Assembly (NCBI GenBank): GCA_944392965.1
Contig: CALXYM010000004.1
Location: 112,419-176,418 of the forward strand
Origin: an uncultured Spirochaetaceae bacterium
Lineage (GTDB): Bacteria; Spirochaetota; Spirochaetia; Sphaerochaetales; Sphaerochaetaceae
DNA: 64,000 nucleotides
Reading direction: 5' to 3'
Shown here: in pieces, positions 16,851 through 26,051 of the stretch
Layout: each line of letters begins with the position of its first letter
Position numbering within the stretch: position 1 is the first letter of the stretch
Notes under the pieces: model-generated
Told to the model about the DNA's origin: nothing
The model's database searches: none
The model's input: the letters and a program-made list of their open reading frames with translations, nothing else
Program-made: the position numbers and the translations under genes

Positions 16851-17868
16851 TTATTCCCCCTTTTCCAAAGTGGCACGATGGCCAGATGCACGGATTACAG
16901 GAAGTACAGAATCCAGTTCCTGAAAGGGATGAGAGGTATTTCTTCGTGATCCTTTTATCGGTGAATACGAATGGGAGAACGAGATCAAAGACAGTTCTCT
17001 TGTTATACATTACGCACCCCGGAAGTCCTAAAAGGGGCTTACCATCCAAATAGGAAACCAGCAGCATGGATCCAGGAAGAACAGGTGAACCGTATGAGAT
17101 GATATCAGCACCACTATTTCTAATCGCCAGAGGTGTCCTGTCATCAGGATCAACGCTCATTCCTCCCGTAATGAGGATGATATCAGCCTTCTCTTTTGCC
17201 TCTAATATCGCTCTTGTTATTGCCTTATCATCATCGGGTAAAACCGTATGGGATACCATTGCTGAACCATACTGGGACATCTTCTCAATGATGACGGGGG
17301 TGAAAGTATCTTTTATCCTCTTGTTATAGACCTCATTTCCAGTCGTAATGAGGGCAAAATTCTTCTTTCTTATCTCCCTCACCTCCGCAATAGGGCCTCC
17401 GATTCTCTCAGCCTCTTCCAAATAACTTCTTTCTATCATAAGGGGAATGACACGGAAGCCCATGACGCGCTCCCCTTTTGAGACTCTTCGAGCGGTGTTG
17501 ACGGAGGATGCGCTCATCTTATCAATCATGTTCAGCCTCATGAGCTTCTCGGTATCATTGAAGAATACCCCGTCATAAAGACTTCTGAGCTCTATCTTCC
17601 CTTCCTTCACCTCACTTTCCGATAATCCCGGGCCCTTTATGAAGGATGAAAGTCGCAGCGCGGCCTCATTCTCATGAACAAGGTCACCATCCTCATCTGT
17701 AAACACGAATACGTGATCCTTCCCCAGACTTAAAAGAACCGGAACATCCTCTTTCTGTATGATATGCCCCTTCCTGAATGGAGTATCTTTAACCTCATCC
17801 TTGATTATCCTTGTAATGTCATGAACAAGAACAAGTCCTACAGCCTCCTCTGTCCTTATTTCTTTCAT
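16840..17868 (-). CDS. molybdopterin-binding MoeA-like protein
   Basis: About 342 residues from ATG 17868; a GTG two codons upstream is also possible. The C-terminal half is a MoCF domain with GNEVYNKRIKDTF, TGGMSVDPDDRTP and GLPGCVMYN. The N-terminal part (TEEAVGLVLVHDITRI) is shorter than in true MoeA. The tail ends with CTSCNPCIWPSC then HFGKGG, a CxxCxxCxxxxC motif that could hold an iron-sulfur cluster or zinc. Proteins of this shape are usually found with selenium-dependent molybdenum hydroxylases, probably inserting or delivering the modified cofactor. First gene of the molybdenum operon. Confidence 0.8.
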   Translation of the reverse strand: MKEIRTEEAVGLVLVHDITRIIKDEVKDTPFRKGHIIQKEDVPVLLSLGKDHVFVFTDEDGDLVHENEAALRLSSFIKGPGLSESEVKEGKIELRSLYDGVFFNDTEKLMRLNMIDKMSASSVNTARRVSKGERVMGFRVIPLMIERSYLEEAERIGGPIAEVREIRKKNFALITTGNEVYNKRIKDTFTPVIIEKMSQYGSAMVSHTVLPDDDKAITRAILEAKEKADIILITGGMSVDPDDRTPLAIRNSGADIISYGSPVLPGSMLLVSYLDGKPLLGLPGCVMYNKRTVFDLVLPFVFTDKRITKKYLSSLSGTGFCTSCNPCIWPSCHFGKGGISEL

Positions 17869-17905
17869 ATCCACCTCTAAGGAGAAATGATAGCAGTTGG
17901 GAAGT

Positions 17906-17929
17906 CATTATGCAATAAAAAATATAATG
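17906..17929 (-). promoter_or_regulatory. inverted repeat upstream of the molybdenum operon
   Basis: CATTAT-N12-ATAATG (17906-17911 and 17924-17929) lies 38-61 bases upstream of the operon start in a 150-base gap. It could be a metal-responsive operator (ModE- or TunR-like), but the arms are short and AT-rich. Another imperfect hairpin (ATCCCC...GGGGAT) lies at about 17940-17968. A molybdenum-cofactor riboswitch was looked for and not recognised. Confidence 0.3.
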
Positions 17930-17994
17930 GAAAAATATTAATCCCCATTTCGGATAACATCGGGGGATAATGGCAAAAGGAATTAATAAAGGAA

Positions 17995-18018
17995 GAAAAA
18001 AACCGCCATTACGGCGGT
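17995..18018 (-). terminator. rho-independent terminator after trpS
   Basis: On the minus strand ACCGCC (18018-18013), loop GTAAT, GGCGGT (18007-18002) is followed by a run of T. It sits eight bases beyond the trpS stop and ends the ileS-to-trpS transcript. Confidence 0.9.
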
Positions 18019-18025
18019 ATCAGCT

Positions 18026-19009
18026 TCACATGACAACATGCATTTTCTCTTTTATCTTGGCAATATTCTCATTTCCGATCTTATTTGCCTTCCTCGTACC
18101 TTCTGCCACGATCTCTTTAACCTCCTCCAGATGACTCTCGTAGTAGGCCCTTCTCTCCCTGATCGGGTCGAGAATGTTATTAAGCTTATCTGAAAGGAGC
18201 TTCTTACATGCGACACATCCGATCTGAGCATTCTTACACATGCTACAGATGTTCGGACACTCCTCCGCATTGAACGCCTGATGATACTTATAAATCGTAC
18301 AGACATCGGGATTGCCTGGGATCTTAACACTGATCCTATTGGTATCGGTTACCCCGCTTTTCACTTTCCTGACTATCTCATCTGCACTGTCTGAGAGATA
18401 GATGGCGTTTCCAAGGCTCTTTCCCATCTTCGCATTCCCATCTATTCCGCAGAGCCTGCCAACAGAAGAGAGCTTATATTCAGGTTCCACGATATCCGTA
18501 CCATAAAGCTCATTGAACTTTCTTACGATCTTACGGGTCATTTCGATATGGGGAATCTGATCCTCTCCTACGGGAACAAGATGGGCGTTACAGAATGTGA
18601 TATCCGCACTCTGGGAGACCGGATAACCTAAGAAGCCGTAGGTCATCTCCTTATAACCGTAGTTTTTCGCCTCAGTCTTGATCGTAGGATTATGTGAAAG
18701 CTGGTTCACGGTCACGAGCATACTGTAGAATATCGTAAGCTCTGCGATCGAAGGAATCATCGACTGCTGGATTATCGTGGTTTTCTCAGGATCAAGTCCT
18801 ACCGAGAGATTATCCATCGCCACCTGGTAGATAGAATCATGGATAAGCTCCGGATGTTCGAAATGCGTCGTAAGCGCCTGAACATCAGCTATGAGGATGA
18901 ACTCCTCATACTCATCCTGGAGTTCCACCCTGCTTTTCAAAGATCCTACATAATGTCCTAGATGAAGACGACCGGTCGGCCTGTCTCCCGTAAGTATCCT
19001 CTTCTTCAT
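18026..19009 (-). CDS. trpS: tryptophanyl-tRNA synthetase with 4Fe-4S-type cysteine motif
   Basis: A 327-residue class I synthetase that charges tRNA-Trp. The HIGH motif is HLGH (residues 16-19) within GDRPTGRLHLGH, and KMSKS is KMGKS near 194. The C-terminal region carries a cysteine set, C237, C258, C265 and C268, a C-x20-C-x6-C-x2-C pattern very close to the C-x22-C-x6-C-x2-C 4Fe-4S site of Thermotoga maritima TrpRS. Two further cysteines (C251, C255) lie between. The ATG overlaps the fmdB-like stop (GTGATG); the GTG one codon upstream could also be the start. Last gene of the operon. Confidence 0.93.
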   Translation of the reverse strand: MKKRILTGDRPTGRLHLGHYVGSLKSRVELQDEYEEFILIADVQALTTHFEHPELIHDSIYQVAMDNLSVGLDPEKTTIIQQSMIPSIAELTIFYSMLVTVNQLSHNPTIKTEAKNYGYKEMTYGFLGYPVSQSADITFCNAHLVPVGEDQIPHIEMTRKIVRKFNELYGTDIVEPEYKLSSVGRLCGIDGNAKMGKSLGNAIYLSDSADEIVRKVKSGVTDTNRISVKIPGNPDVCTIYKYHQAFNAEECPNICSMCKNAQIGCVACKKLLSDKLNNILDPIRERRAYYESHLEEVKEIVAEGTRKANKIGNENIAKIKEKMHVVM

Positions 19010-19206
19010 CACTTGCCCTCCGCACCCTTCTTATGGTCGGTCACATAGAACCCGCTTCCATGAAAGACCACCTCAGGAGCTTCAAAAACCCTTTTAGCCT
19101 CGGCCTTGCACTCCGGGCAGAGCTCGGGATCATCAGCCTGGTCATAACTCTTGTAATCCTCAAAATGCTTTCCGCACCTTGTGCAGATATAATCATAATA
19201 CGGCAT
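19009..19206 (-). CDS. FmdB-family zinc ribbon protein
   Basis: A 65-residue protein beginning MPYYDYICTRCGKHFE, with a second CPEC pair, forming the zinc ribbon of the FmdB regulatory-protein family. The C-terminal half (VVFHGSGFYVTDHK) also matches the usual FmdB pattern. Its true cellular role is unclear despite the name. It is joined to the upstream lipoprotein by TAATG and to trpS by GTGATG overlaps. Confidence 0.88.
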   Translation of the reverse strand: MPYYDYICTRCGKHFEDYKSYDQADDPELCPECKAEAKRVFEAPEVVFHGSGFYVTDHKKGAEGK

Positions 19207-20078
19207 TAAATCAAACCTCCTGAAAGGGCTGATACCCTTTCCAGATAACCATCAACCTCTTCTTGTGACAGCTCTTTATTTTTTATAAGGGCCCGCGTTC
19301 CATCCTGACTTATCATCTCAGAAAGGGCCTTGAAATCGAGCCGTCCACCTTCCCTTCTAATCTCCTGCACGACCATGTTGCGCATGAGCGTAGTAAAGGT
19401 CTGTGCGTTTCTCTCACTCTTGAAATCGACAATGGCAGAAAGGAAGAAAAAGGCCTCTTTCTCTGAGACGGTAATGAGTGCGTAATTCATCCCGTTTAAA
19501 ACCGCATAGGGAAGATCGAATCCGAGATCTATCATGGTCCTAGGTTCCCTGACATAGATGGAGACCAGATTCTCCGCCATCTGAGAGGCGATAGCCGATG
19601 GAATAAGGATACTCCTGTTATCAACCGTCTTATCCTTCGCTTCCAGATAGTCCCCTGTAGAGAAAAGGAGAATTCCTGTCTCAGGAACTCCGACAGAGAT
19701 ATATCCATTTGAATAATATCTCGTATCAGAGCCTTCAACCTTATCAAATCCATCCAGATGAGATATCGCAGCAGGAACGAGAATGGTCCCGAAATTTCCC
19801 TCCGCAGCTCCGTAAAGCGTCCAGTCCGCCAGTGGTAATGGATATACATTCTCCACTTCAGGACTCATTGCAACGCTTATCCTCTCGCTGCGATCAAGAA
19901 TCACATTAGATCCAACATCGAGGGAACTATCCTTTATCGATTCGGCATCAAGCGTCACCACAAGCTCTCCCTCATCCCCCATAGCCTGGAAATAGTATTC
20001 ACTCGTATATGGGGAATGATGGACACAGCCTGATAGGACGAGAGCAGATAAAAGCAGGATGATTAGACTCTTTCTCAT
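19206..20078 (-). CDS. predicted lipoprotein, function unknown
   Basis: A 290-residue protein with a lipoprotein signal (LLLSALVLSGC; lipobox LSGC, Cys 18). The mature part looks beta-rich and has no recognised domain. It is probably anchored to a membrane facing the periplasm. It starts inside the ileS stop region (ATGA overlap) and ends in the fmdB-like start. It sits in an otherwise conserved tRNA synthetase operon, which suggests a stable lineage-specific gene. Confidence 0.7.
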   Translation of the reverse strand: MRKSLIILLLSALVLSGCVHHSPYTSEYYFQAMGDEGELVVTLDAESIKDSSLDVGSNVILDRSERISVAMSPEVENVYPLPLADWTLYGAAEGNFGTILVPAAISHLDGFDKVEGSDTRYYSNGYISVGVPETGILLFSTGDYLEAKDKTVDNRSILIPSAIASQMAENLVSIYVREPRTMIDLGFDLPYAVLNGMNYALITVSEKEAFFFLSAIVDFKSERNAQTFTTLMRNMVVQEIRREGGRLDFKALSEMISQDGTRALIKNKELSQEEVDGYLERVSALSGGLI

Positions 20079-23000
20079 ACCTTCTCTATCTTAAGCGTCA
20101 CCTTGCACTCTGCGATTTCTCCGCTCTTACCGTCGTTATCCTCGATACGGAGGCTGTCGGCAAGCGTCTCATTGGAGATGTAGTCAGAGAACGCCTTCAC
20201 TGCATCATCGATTCTTCCTTCTCCCTTTATCTGTACAGAGATGTGATCGGAGACCTCGAATCCCGATTCCTTCCTCTCAGACTGGATAAGGCGCACGATA
20301 TCCCTTGCAATCCCTTCAAGAAGGAGTTCCTCGGTGACGTTGGTGTCATACCCGACGGTCAGATTACCCTCGTTAAGCACTTTCACGTTCTCCCTCTCAC
20401 TCCTGTTGACTGCAAGATCAGGACCCGTTATCTCAATCGATCCTGCAGAGTACTCAATCGTCTTTGCCTCTCCATCAAGAATCCTTGCGATCTCATCACT
20501 TGAGAAGGTCTGGATGATGGAGGCAACTTCCTTCATGTTCTTTCCAAGCCTTGAACCAAGTGCCTTGAAGTTCGCCTTTGCTGAATATGTCACAAGACCG
20601 GACTCATCACCCTCGATATGAACACTCTTAACGTTCAACTCCTCCTTGATGATATCCACGTTCCTCTCGAGTATCACCCTGTCCTCCGCGGTTCTATCCA
20701 CGATGAAGAAGGATGAGAGTGGCTGACGGATTTTGAGATTGGAAGAACTTCTGAGTGCACGACCCATTGCGATGGCCTTCATGACAAGGCTCATCTCCTT
20801 TTCAAGCTCACTATCCCTTTCCTCCGCCTTATACTCTGGCCAGGAAGTAAGGTGAATAGACTGAGGCATATCATCAGTCTTGAGATTCTGATAGATCTCC
20901 TCCGTTACGAACGGAATAAGAGGACATGCCACCTGCATGACGGTCATAAGAACCTTGTAAAGGGTGTCATATGCGGCCTTCTTATCTCCGTCGTTCTCAC
21001 TTCTCCAGAATCTCCTTCTGCTGCGTCTGATATACCAGTTGTTAAGGTCATCAACAAAAGAGGTAAGTGCGTTACATGCTCCCTGGACATCATAGGAGTC
21101 GAAAGCATTTCCAACCTCATAAACAAGACGGTTGGTTGCACTGATGATCCACTTATCAAGAGGATTCTTCAAATCCTTATAGTCCGTCTTGCTCGGTTCA
21201 TACCCATCGATATTCGCATAGGTGACGAAGAACGAATACGCATTCCAAAGAGGGATAAGAAGGTTCTTGAGAACATCCTTCACCATATCATCGTTGAACT
21301 TGAGATCATCAGCCTTAACAAGGCAGGAATCGATGAGAGCAAAACGGAGAGCGTCAGCACCATAGGTATTGACAAGTTCCATCGGATCGGTGTAGTTGTG
21401 CTCACTCTTGCTCATCTTACGTCCGTCTGCTGCAAGAACGATTCCAGAGACGATACAGTTATAGAAAGCGGGCTTCTCAAAGAGGGCTGCGGCAAGAACC
21501 GTAAGGGAATAGAACCATCCCCTTGTCTGATCAAGTCCCTCGTTGATGAAATCCGCAGGGAATATCCTCTTGAATCTCTCCTCGTTCTCAAATGGATAGT
21601 GCTGCTGTGCATACGGCATGCTTCCAGACTCGAACCAGCAGTCAAGAACATCGGGGATTCTTCTCATCGTTCCTTTTCCATCAGGACTTGGCCATGTGAG
21701 GTTATCAACAAAGTGTTTATGAAGATCCTCAACCTTCTGACCACACTTCTCCTCAAGCTCCTTGCGGCTTCCAATTACCTCGATGTAGTCAGACCCGTCA
21801 CACTTCCAGATTGGAATAGGGTTTCCCCAGAACCTGTTTCTCGATATCGCCCAATCCTTGGCTCCCTCAAGCCACTTACCAAAGCGTCCATGCTTGATAT
21901 GAGAAGGAACCCACGTGATCTGCTCATTAGCCTCGAGCATATGCTTCTTTATCTTCTGGACATCAACGAACCAGCAGCTCATTGCACGGTAGATGAGAGG
22001 ACTGCCTGTTCTCCAGCAGAAAGGATATGAGTGCAGGTAATTCTCCCTCTTGACGAGCTTACCATTCTTCTTGAGCCATTCAATTATGCTCTTATCGGCA
22101 TCCTTTACGAATACCCCTTCCCAATCTGGGACTTCACTGGTGAAGCGGCATGCGGAATCTATCGGACATACAGTCGGGATTCCCGTACCTTTAAGCACGT
22201 TGTAGTCATCCTCACCGAAACCGGGTGCAGTATGTACGATTCCACATCCATCCTCGGTCGTTACATAGTCACCGCATACGACGATGAAAGCTCCATCCTT
22301 CTTTAAATCGGCAAAATATGGGAAAAGCGGCTCATAGGTCCTGCCCTTGAGCTCAGAGCCCTTCATCTCCTTTACAAGGGTATAGCCCTTGTTATCCTTG
22401 TAATACTTACCGACAAGGTTCTTTGCCAGATAATAGCGGTCATGCGTCTCATCATCCTCGACGAGAACGTAATCGATATCAGGACCGACTGCGAGGGCAA
22501 GGTTTGAAGGAAGTGTCCAAGGGGTCGTCGTCCATGCAAGGAAGTACGTATTCTCCTCCCCGTCTGCTTTGAACCTTACGGTCACGGCAGGATCGACAAC
22601 ATCCCTATAACCACCAAGATTAACCTCCATGTTGGAAAGAGGACACTCCAGCTTCGGAGAATAAGGAAGGATATTGAATCCCTCATAGATGTAGCCTTTT
22701 TCATATAGCGTCTTGAATACCCACCAGACACTCTCCATGAACGAAGGATCCATCGTCTTGTAATCGTTATCGAAATCGACCCAACGTCCCATCCTGGTGA
22801 TGGTCTCCCTCCACTCCTTCGTGTACATCTGCACCTTGGAGCGGCATGTCTCATTGAATTTATCGACACCGTATTCAGTTATGGCCTGATGACCGTGTAT
22901 GTTAAGCTCATTCTCAACTATCGTCTCGATTGGAACACCATGACAATCCCATCCGAAACGACGGATGACCCTCTTGCCCTTCATCGTCTGATAGCGTGGA

Positions 23001-23203
23001 ATCGCATCCTTGATCGTACCGGGCACCAGGTGTCCGAAATGAGGAAGGCCCGTGGCAAAAGGAGGCCCGTCATAAAAGACATATTCATTGTCAGCAGGAC
23101 GCTGTTCAATGGATTTTCTGAATATATCATTTTTTTTCCAAAACTTCAGGATTCCCTCTTCCATCTTAGGGAAATCAACCTTGCTGTTTACTGATTGGAA
23201 CAT
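20075..23203 (-). CDS. ileS: isoleucyl-tRNA synthetase, eukaryote-like long form
   Basis: A 1042-residue class I synthetase that charges tRNA-Ile and edits valine. HIGH region: PPFATGLPHFGHLVPG; KMSKS region: DGRKMSKSEHNY. The sequence style (RYQTMKGKRVIRRFGWDCHG) and length mark the type 2, eukaryote-like IleRS found in spirochaetes and linked to natural mupirocin insensitivity. The start is ATG 23203 with AGGAG upstream; an in-frame extension to 23254 lacks a ribosome binding site. It is the first gene of the ileS-lipoprotein-fmdB-trpS operon. Confidence 0.96.
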   Translation of the reverse strand: MFQSVNSKVDFPKMEEGILKFWKKNDIFRKSIEQRPADNEYVFYDGPPFATGLPHFGHLVPGTIKDAIPRYQTMKGKRVIRRFGWDCHGVPIETIVENELNIHGHQAITEYGVDKFNETCRSKVQMYTKEWRETITRMGRWVDFDNDYKTMDPSFMESVWWVFKTLYEKGYIYEGFNILPYSPKLECPLSNMEVNLGGYRDVVDPAVTVRFKADGEENTYFLAWTTTPWTLPSNLALAVGPDIDYVLVEDDETHDRYYLAKNLVGKYYKDNKGYTLVKEMKGSELKGRTYEPLFPYFADLKKDGAFIVVCGDYVTTEDGCGIVHTAPGFGEDDYNVLKGTGIPTVCPIDSACRFTSEVPDWEGVFVKDADKSIIEWLKKNGKLVKRENYLHSYPFCWRTGSPLIYRAMSCWFVDVQKIKKHMLEANEQITWVPSHIKHGRFGKWLEGAKDWAISRNRFWGNPIPIWKCDGSDYIEVIGSRKELEEKCGQKVEDLHKHFVDNLTWPSPDGKGTMRRIPDVLDCWFESGSMPYAQQHYPFENEERFKRIFPADFINEGLDQTRGWFYSLTVLAAALFEKPAFYNCIVSGIVLAADGRKMSKSEHNYTDPMELVNTYGADALRFALIDSCLVKADDLKFNDDMVKDVLKNLLIPLWNAYSFFVTYANIDGYEPSKTDYKDLKNPLDKWIISATNRLVYEVGNAFDSYDVQGACNALTSFVDDLNNWYIRRSRRRFWRSENDGDKKAAYDTLYKVLMTVMQVACPLIPFVTEEIYQNLKTDDMPQSIHLTSWPEYKAEERDSELEKEMSLVMKAIAMGRALRSSSNLKIRQPLSSFFIVDRTAEDRVILERNVDIIKEELNVKSVHIEGDESGLVTYSAKANFKALGSRLGKNMKEVASIIQTFSSDEIARILDGEAKTIEYSAGSIEITGPDLAVNRSERENVKVLNEGNLTVGYDTNVTEELLLEGIARDIVRLIQSERKESGFEVSDHISVQIKGEGRIDDAVKAFSDYISNETLADSLRIEDNDGKSGEIAECKVTLKIEKV

Positions 23204-23277
23204 TGCAAAAACTCCTATCTCGCATATATTAATGAAAAGAAGTATCATCATCAAGTATTAGGAAAAGACCAGAGAAT

Positions 23278-24630
23278 ATGACCAGATATCCCGTAGACGA
23301 TAAATTAAGAGATTTCTCATCAGTTTTCAGCCGTAACGGTTTTTCAATATACCTCGTGGGAGGTGCGGTAAGGGACTTCCTTCTGAAAAAGGAAAACCAC
23401 GACTATGATTTCACCACGGATGCGGAACCGATGGAGGTTAAGAGGCTTTTCAGGCATACGATAGACACGGGTATCAAACACGGTACCGTCACAGTACTCT
23501 TCAGAGGAGAGAGCTATGAGGTGACCTCATTCAGGACCGAATCAGGATACTCTGACAGCAGACACCCCGAGAAGGTGGAATTCGTGAAAAGCCTCTCTGA
23601 GGATCTGAAACGCAGGGATTTTACGATAAACGCGATTGCAGCAGCCCTTCCCTCTGGAAAGATAATAGACGAGCATGAGGGATTGAAGGATCTTAAAAAG
23701 AGGACGATAAGGGCAATCGGGAATCCGTATGAGCGCTTCAATGAAGATGCATTGAGAATGCTCAGAGCCTGCCGTTTTGCAGCAAAACTCTCTTTTGACA
23801 TGGAAGAAGAGACATTTGAAGCAATCAGGACGTTAAGGGAGAATGTAAAAGCAGTATCTGCAGAGAGAATCAAGGAGGAGATATTCTCACTCATCCTCTC
23901 TGACAATCCCGTAAAGGGACTTGAATACATGCGCCTTACAGGGCTGATGGAGATATTGCTTCCCGAACTTTATGCGACATATGGTGTAGAACAGGGAGGA
24001 ATACACGGAGATGATGTCTACCATCACCTCTTAAAGACCCTTTATAGGGCGAAGGAGAACGGACACGACTGGAAGGTACGCATTGCGGCCTTATTCCATG
24101 ATATCGGGAAGGTGGAAACGAGAAGGAAAGGAGAAGAGAGGGAGTACACGTTCTTCGGTCATGATGTGAAAAGTGCCGAGATGTATGAGAAGATTGCTGA
24201 CCGGCTTAAGACGAGCAATGAGGAAAAATTCTCTGTAAGCCATCTTATAAGAAACCATATGTTCTCCTACTCTCCCTCCTGGAGCGATGCCGCGGTACGC
24301 CGTTTCATGAGAAGGGTCGGAAAGGAGAACATCGATGATCTTCTCGATCTGAGGATAGATGACGCGGAAGCCATCTCTAGGAAGGTTAATCCGCTCATGT
24401 TAATAGCACTCGTGGAGAGGATAAACGGAGAGATAGAAAAGGATGCGGCTCTGAGCCTGAAAGACCTCAGGATAAAAGGAGACGATCTGATACGTGAGAA
24501 AATAATAAATCCCTCCCCTCTTATGGGAAGGATTCTGAATACTCTCCTAGATGAGGTCATCGAGGACCCCACATTGAATGAACGGGAAAAACTGCTAAAA
24601 AGGGCTACTGAATTAGCCCGAGAGCTGTAA
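23278..24630 (+). CDS. cca: CCA-adding tRNA nucleotidyltransferase / poly(A) polymerase family
   Basis: A 450-residue class II nucleotidyltransferase. The N-terminal head has GGAVRDFLL and DYDFTTDA (the two metal aspartates) and RRDFTINA. A central HD domain carries LFHDIGK (about residue 279). It repairs or adds the 3' CCA of tRNAs. Whether it is CCA- or only A-adding cannot be decided from sequence. The order rpmF-acpP-rnc-cca is conserved in Borrelia, but here cca is convergent with rnc, overlapping its 3' end by 26 bases. No strong ribosome binding site is seen. Confidence 0.9.
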   Translation: MTRYPVDDKLRDFSSVFSRNGFSIYLVGGAVRDFLLKKENHDYDFTTDAEPMEVKRLFRHTIDTGIKHGTVTVLFRGESYEVTSFRTESGYSDSRHPEKVEFVKSLSEDLKRRDFTINAIAAALPSGKIIDEHEGLKDLKKRTIRAIGNPYERFNEDALRMLRACRFAAKLSFDMEEETFEAIRTLRENVKAVSAERIKEEIFSLILSDNPVKGLEYMRLTGLMEILLPELYATYGVEQGGIHGDDVYHHLLKTLYRAKENGHDWKVRIAALFHDIGKVETRRKGEEREYTFFGHDVKSAEMYEKIADRLKTSNEEKFSVSHLIRNHMFSYSPSWSDAAVRRFMRRVGKENIDDLLDLRIDDAEAISRKVNPLMLIALVERINGEIEKDAALSLKDLRIKGDDLIREKIINPSPLMGRILNTLLDEVIEDPTLNEREKLLKRATELAREL

Positions 24631-25345
24631 GGGCAAGGCGTGCCGCCTTCTGCTCCGCACTCTTCTTGTTCTTTCCAACTGCCGGCCCGTATTCCTTATC
24701 AAGGACCTTCACAGAGACGCGGAACTCCTGATTGTGATCCGGTCCGCTCTGACTGACCAGACGATACTGGGGAAGCATCTTCTTCCTCTTCTGAAGATAT
24801 TCCTGAAGCTGAGTCTTATAATCCTTGAAATCAAGACTGCCTTTCAAATACCTGTCAACCTGTCCAGAGATGAAGGAAAGGGTATAGCGACGTGCGACAT
24901 CAAGTCCCTGATCAAGATAGATTGCAGCGATCACCGCCTCCATAGCATCGGCAAGAACGGCCTTCTTATGCTTGCCACCTTGAAGCTCTTCCCCATGCCC
25001 CATCAGCAGATATCTGTCAAATCCCATCTCAAGTGCGATCTCTGAAAGGCTCTCCTCACTTACTACACTCGCCTTTATCTTAGAAAAATCTCCTTCATGC
25101 AGAGTCTTGAAGGAAGAGAAAAGATATTCGGCCGTTATCATTCCGAGAACACTGTCTCCAAGGAACTCAAGACGTTCATTATTATCCACGTCCTCTCTCT
25201 GCTCATTGGCATAGGATGTGTGGGTAAAGGCCAGATTAAGATACCTCAGGTCATTGAAATGTAAACCGTGTTTCTCCTGAAAAGAGAAAAGCTCCCTCTC
25301 ACGCTCACTCGTGATCCTGGGAGCTTTGATAATCTGAGCGTCCAA
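24605..25345 (-). CDS. rnc: ribonuclease III
   Basis: A 246-residue double-strand RNA endonuclease. The signature NERLEFLGDSVLGM is present, with the second catalytic region DAMEAVIAAIYLDQG. A C-terminal dsRNA-binding domain (about 175-245) ends KKSAEQKAARLAL. It processes rRNA precursors and some mRNAs. The start is a TTG at 25345, directly after the acpP stop, as no ATG is available near the N-terminus. Third gene of the rpmF operon. Confidence 0.93.
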   Translation of the reverse strand: MDAQIIKAPRITSERERELFSFQEKHGLHFNDLRYLNLAFTHTSYANEQREDVDNNERLEFLGDSVLGMITAEYLFSSFKTLHEGDFSKIKASVVSEESLSEIALEMGFDRYLLMGHGEELQGGKHKKAVLADAMEAVIAAIYLDQGLDVARRYTLSFISGQVDRYLKGSLDFKDYKTQLQEYLQKRKKMLPQYRLVSQSGPDHNQEFRVSVKVLDKEYGPAVGKNKKSAEQKAARLALTALGLIQ

Positions 25346-25346
25346 T

Positions 25347-25589
25347 TCAGCTCAATTCCTTTGCTAAGTAGCGGACGGCATCTCCGACGGTTTCAAATTC
25401 GTTAGCCATATCATCACTGATCGTGACTCCGAGTTCCTCTTCAATTGCATAAACGAGCTCGTAGGTATCAAGACTGTCTGCCCCGAGATCCTTTCTGAAA
25501 TTGGCATCCATCGTAATCTTTGCCGGATCGATCGATAATTTCTCTACAACGAGATCCTTCACCTTAGAAAATACTTCGTTTTCTGTCAT
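25347..25589 (-). CDS. acpP: acyl carrier protein
   Basis: An 80-residue acidic helical protein with the phosphopantetheine site DLGADSLDTYE (Ser at the DSL motif). It carries growing acyl chains in fatty acid synthesis in the cytoplasm. It lies between rpmF and rnc, the standard arrangement in spirochaetes and many other bacteria. Confidence 0.97.
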   Translation of the reverse strand: MTENEVFSKVKDLVVEKLSIDPAKITMDANFRKDLGADSLDTYELVYAIEEELGVTISDDMANEFETVGDAVRYLAKELS

Positions 25590-25607
25590 TTTCTAACCCT
25601 CTTAAAA

Positions 25608-25793
25608 TTATTCCTCATCCTTTACAACTACCTGCTTTCCAGCATAGTAACCGCACTTAGGGCAAACGCGGTGTGAAGGAATAAGGTTTCCACATGTCTG
25701 GCATTCGCTCAGATTTGGAGCAGAGAGCTTCATGTTGGCTGCCTTTCTTGATGCAGCTTTTGCTTTTGACGTTTTATACTTAGGAGTTGCCAT
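25608..25793 (-). CDS. rpmF: 50S ribosomal protein L32
   Basis: A 61-residue basic protein beginning MATPKYKTSKAKAASRKA, with a zinc-binding pair CQTCGNL and CPKCGYY. Length and motifs are typical of bacterial L32. First gene of the rpmF-acpP-rnc operon, with AGAGG before the ATG. Confidence 0.97.
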   Translation of the reverse strand: MATPKYKTSKAKAASRKAANMKLSAPNLSECQTCGNLIPSHRVCPKCGYYAGKQVVVKDEE

Positions 25794-25833
25794 TTGTAAA
25801 CCTCTTCTATGTTATTTTTTCCAACATCTCACG

Positions 25834-25862
25834 ATATTAACAAAAGTAAAATATCGCGTCAA
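25834..25862 (-). promoter_or_regulatory. promoter of the rpmF-acpP-rnc operon
   Basis: On the minus strand TTGACG (25862-25857), a 17-base spacer and TAATAT (25839-25834). Transcription should start near 25827, giving a leader of about 33 nt with an AGAGG ribosome binding site. The remaining gap to 26051 is AT-rich with no gene. Confidence 0.75.
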
Positions 25863-26051
25863 CGGTTTTCAGAAAGAAAGCCCGAATGATGTCTGCCCTT
25901 TTCCTGACACAAAAGCCTAATGTGTTAAAAACATTATACACTAAAAGTACAATAAGAAAAAGAAAAAGTTAGAGAAATATCTTCTGGCAGGTAACTCAAA
26001 CTGAATCATAACATTTGAGTTTCCATGCATGTAGACATGAAAGCTCATACA

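Noticed and set aside
17880..18000. Molybdenum-cofactor riboswitch before the molybdenum operon
   Set aside because: Hairpins are present but the conserved Moco riboswitch core could not be recognised.
20852..22030. Long plus-strand frame of 392 codons opposite ileS
   Set aside because: It lies wholly inside ileS on the other strand, has no recognisable family, and is a codon-bias shadow.
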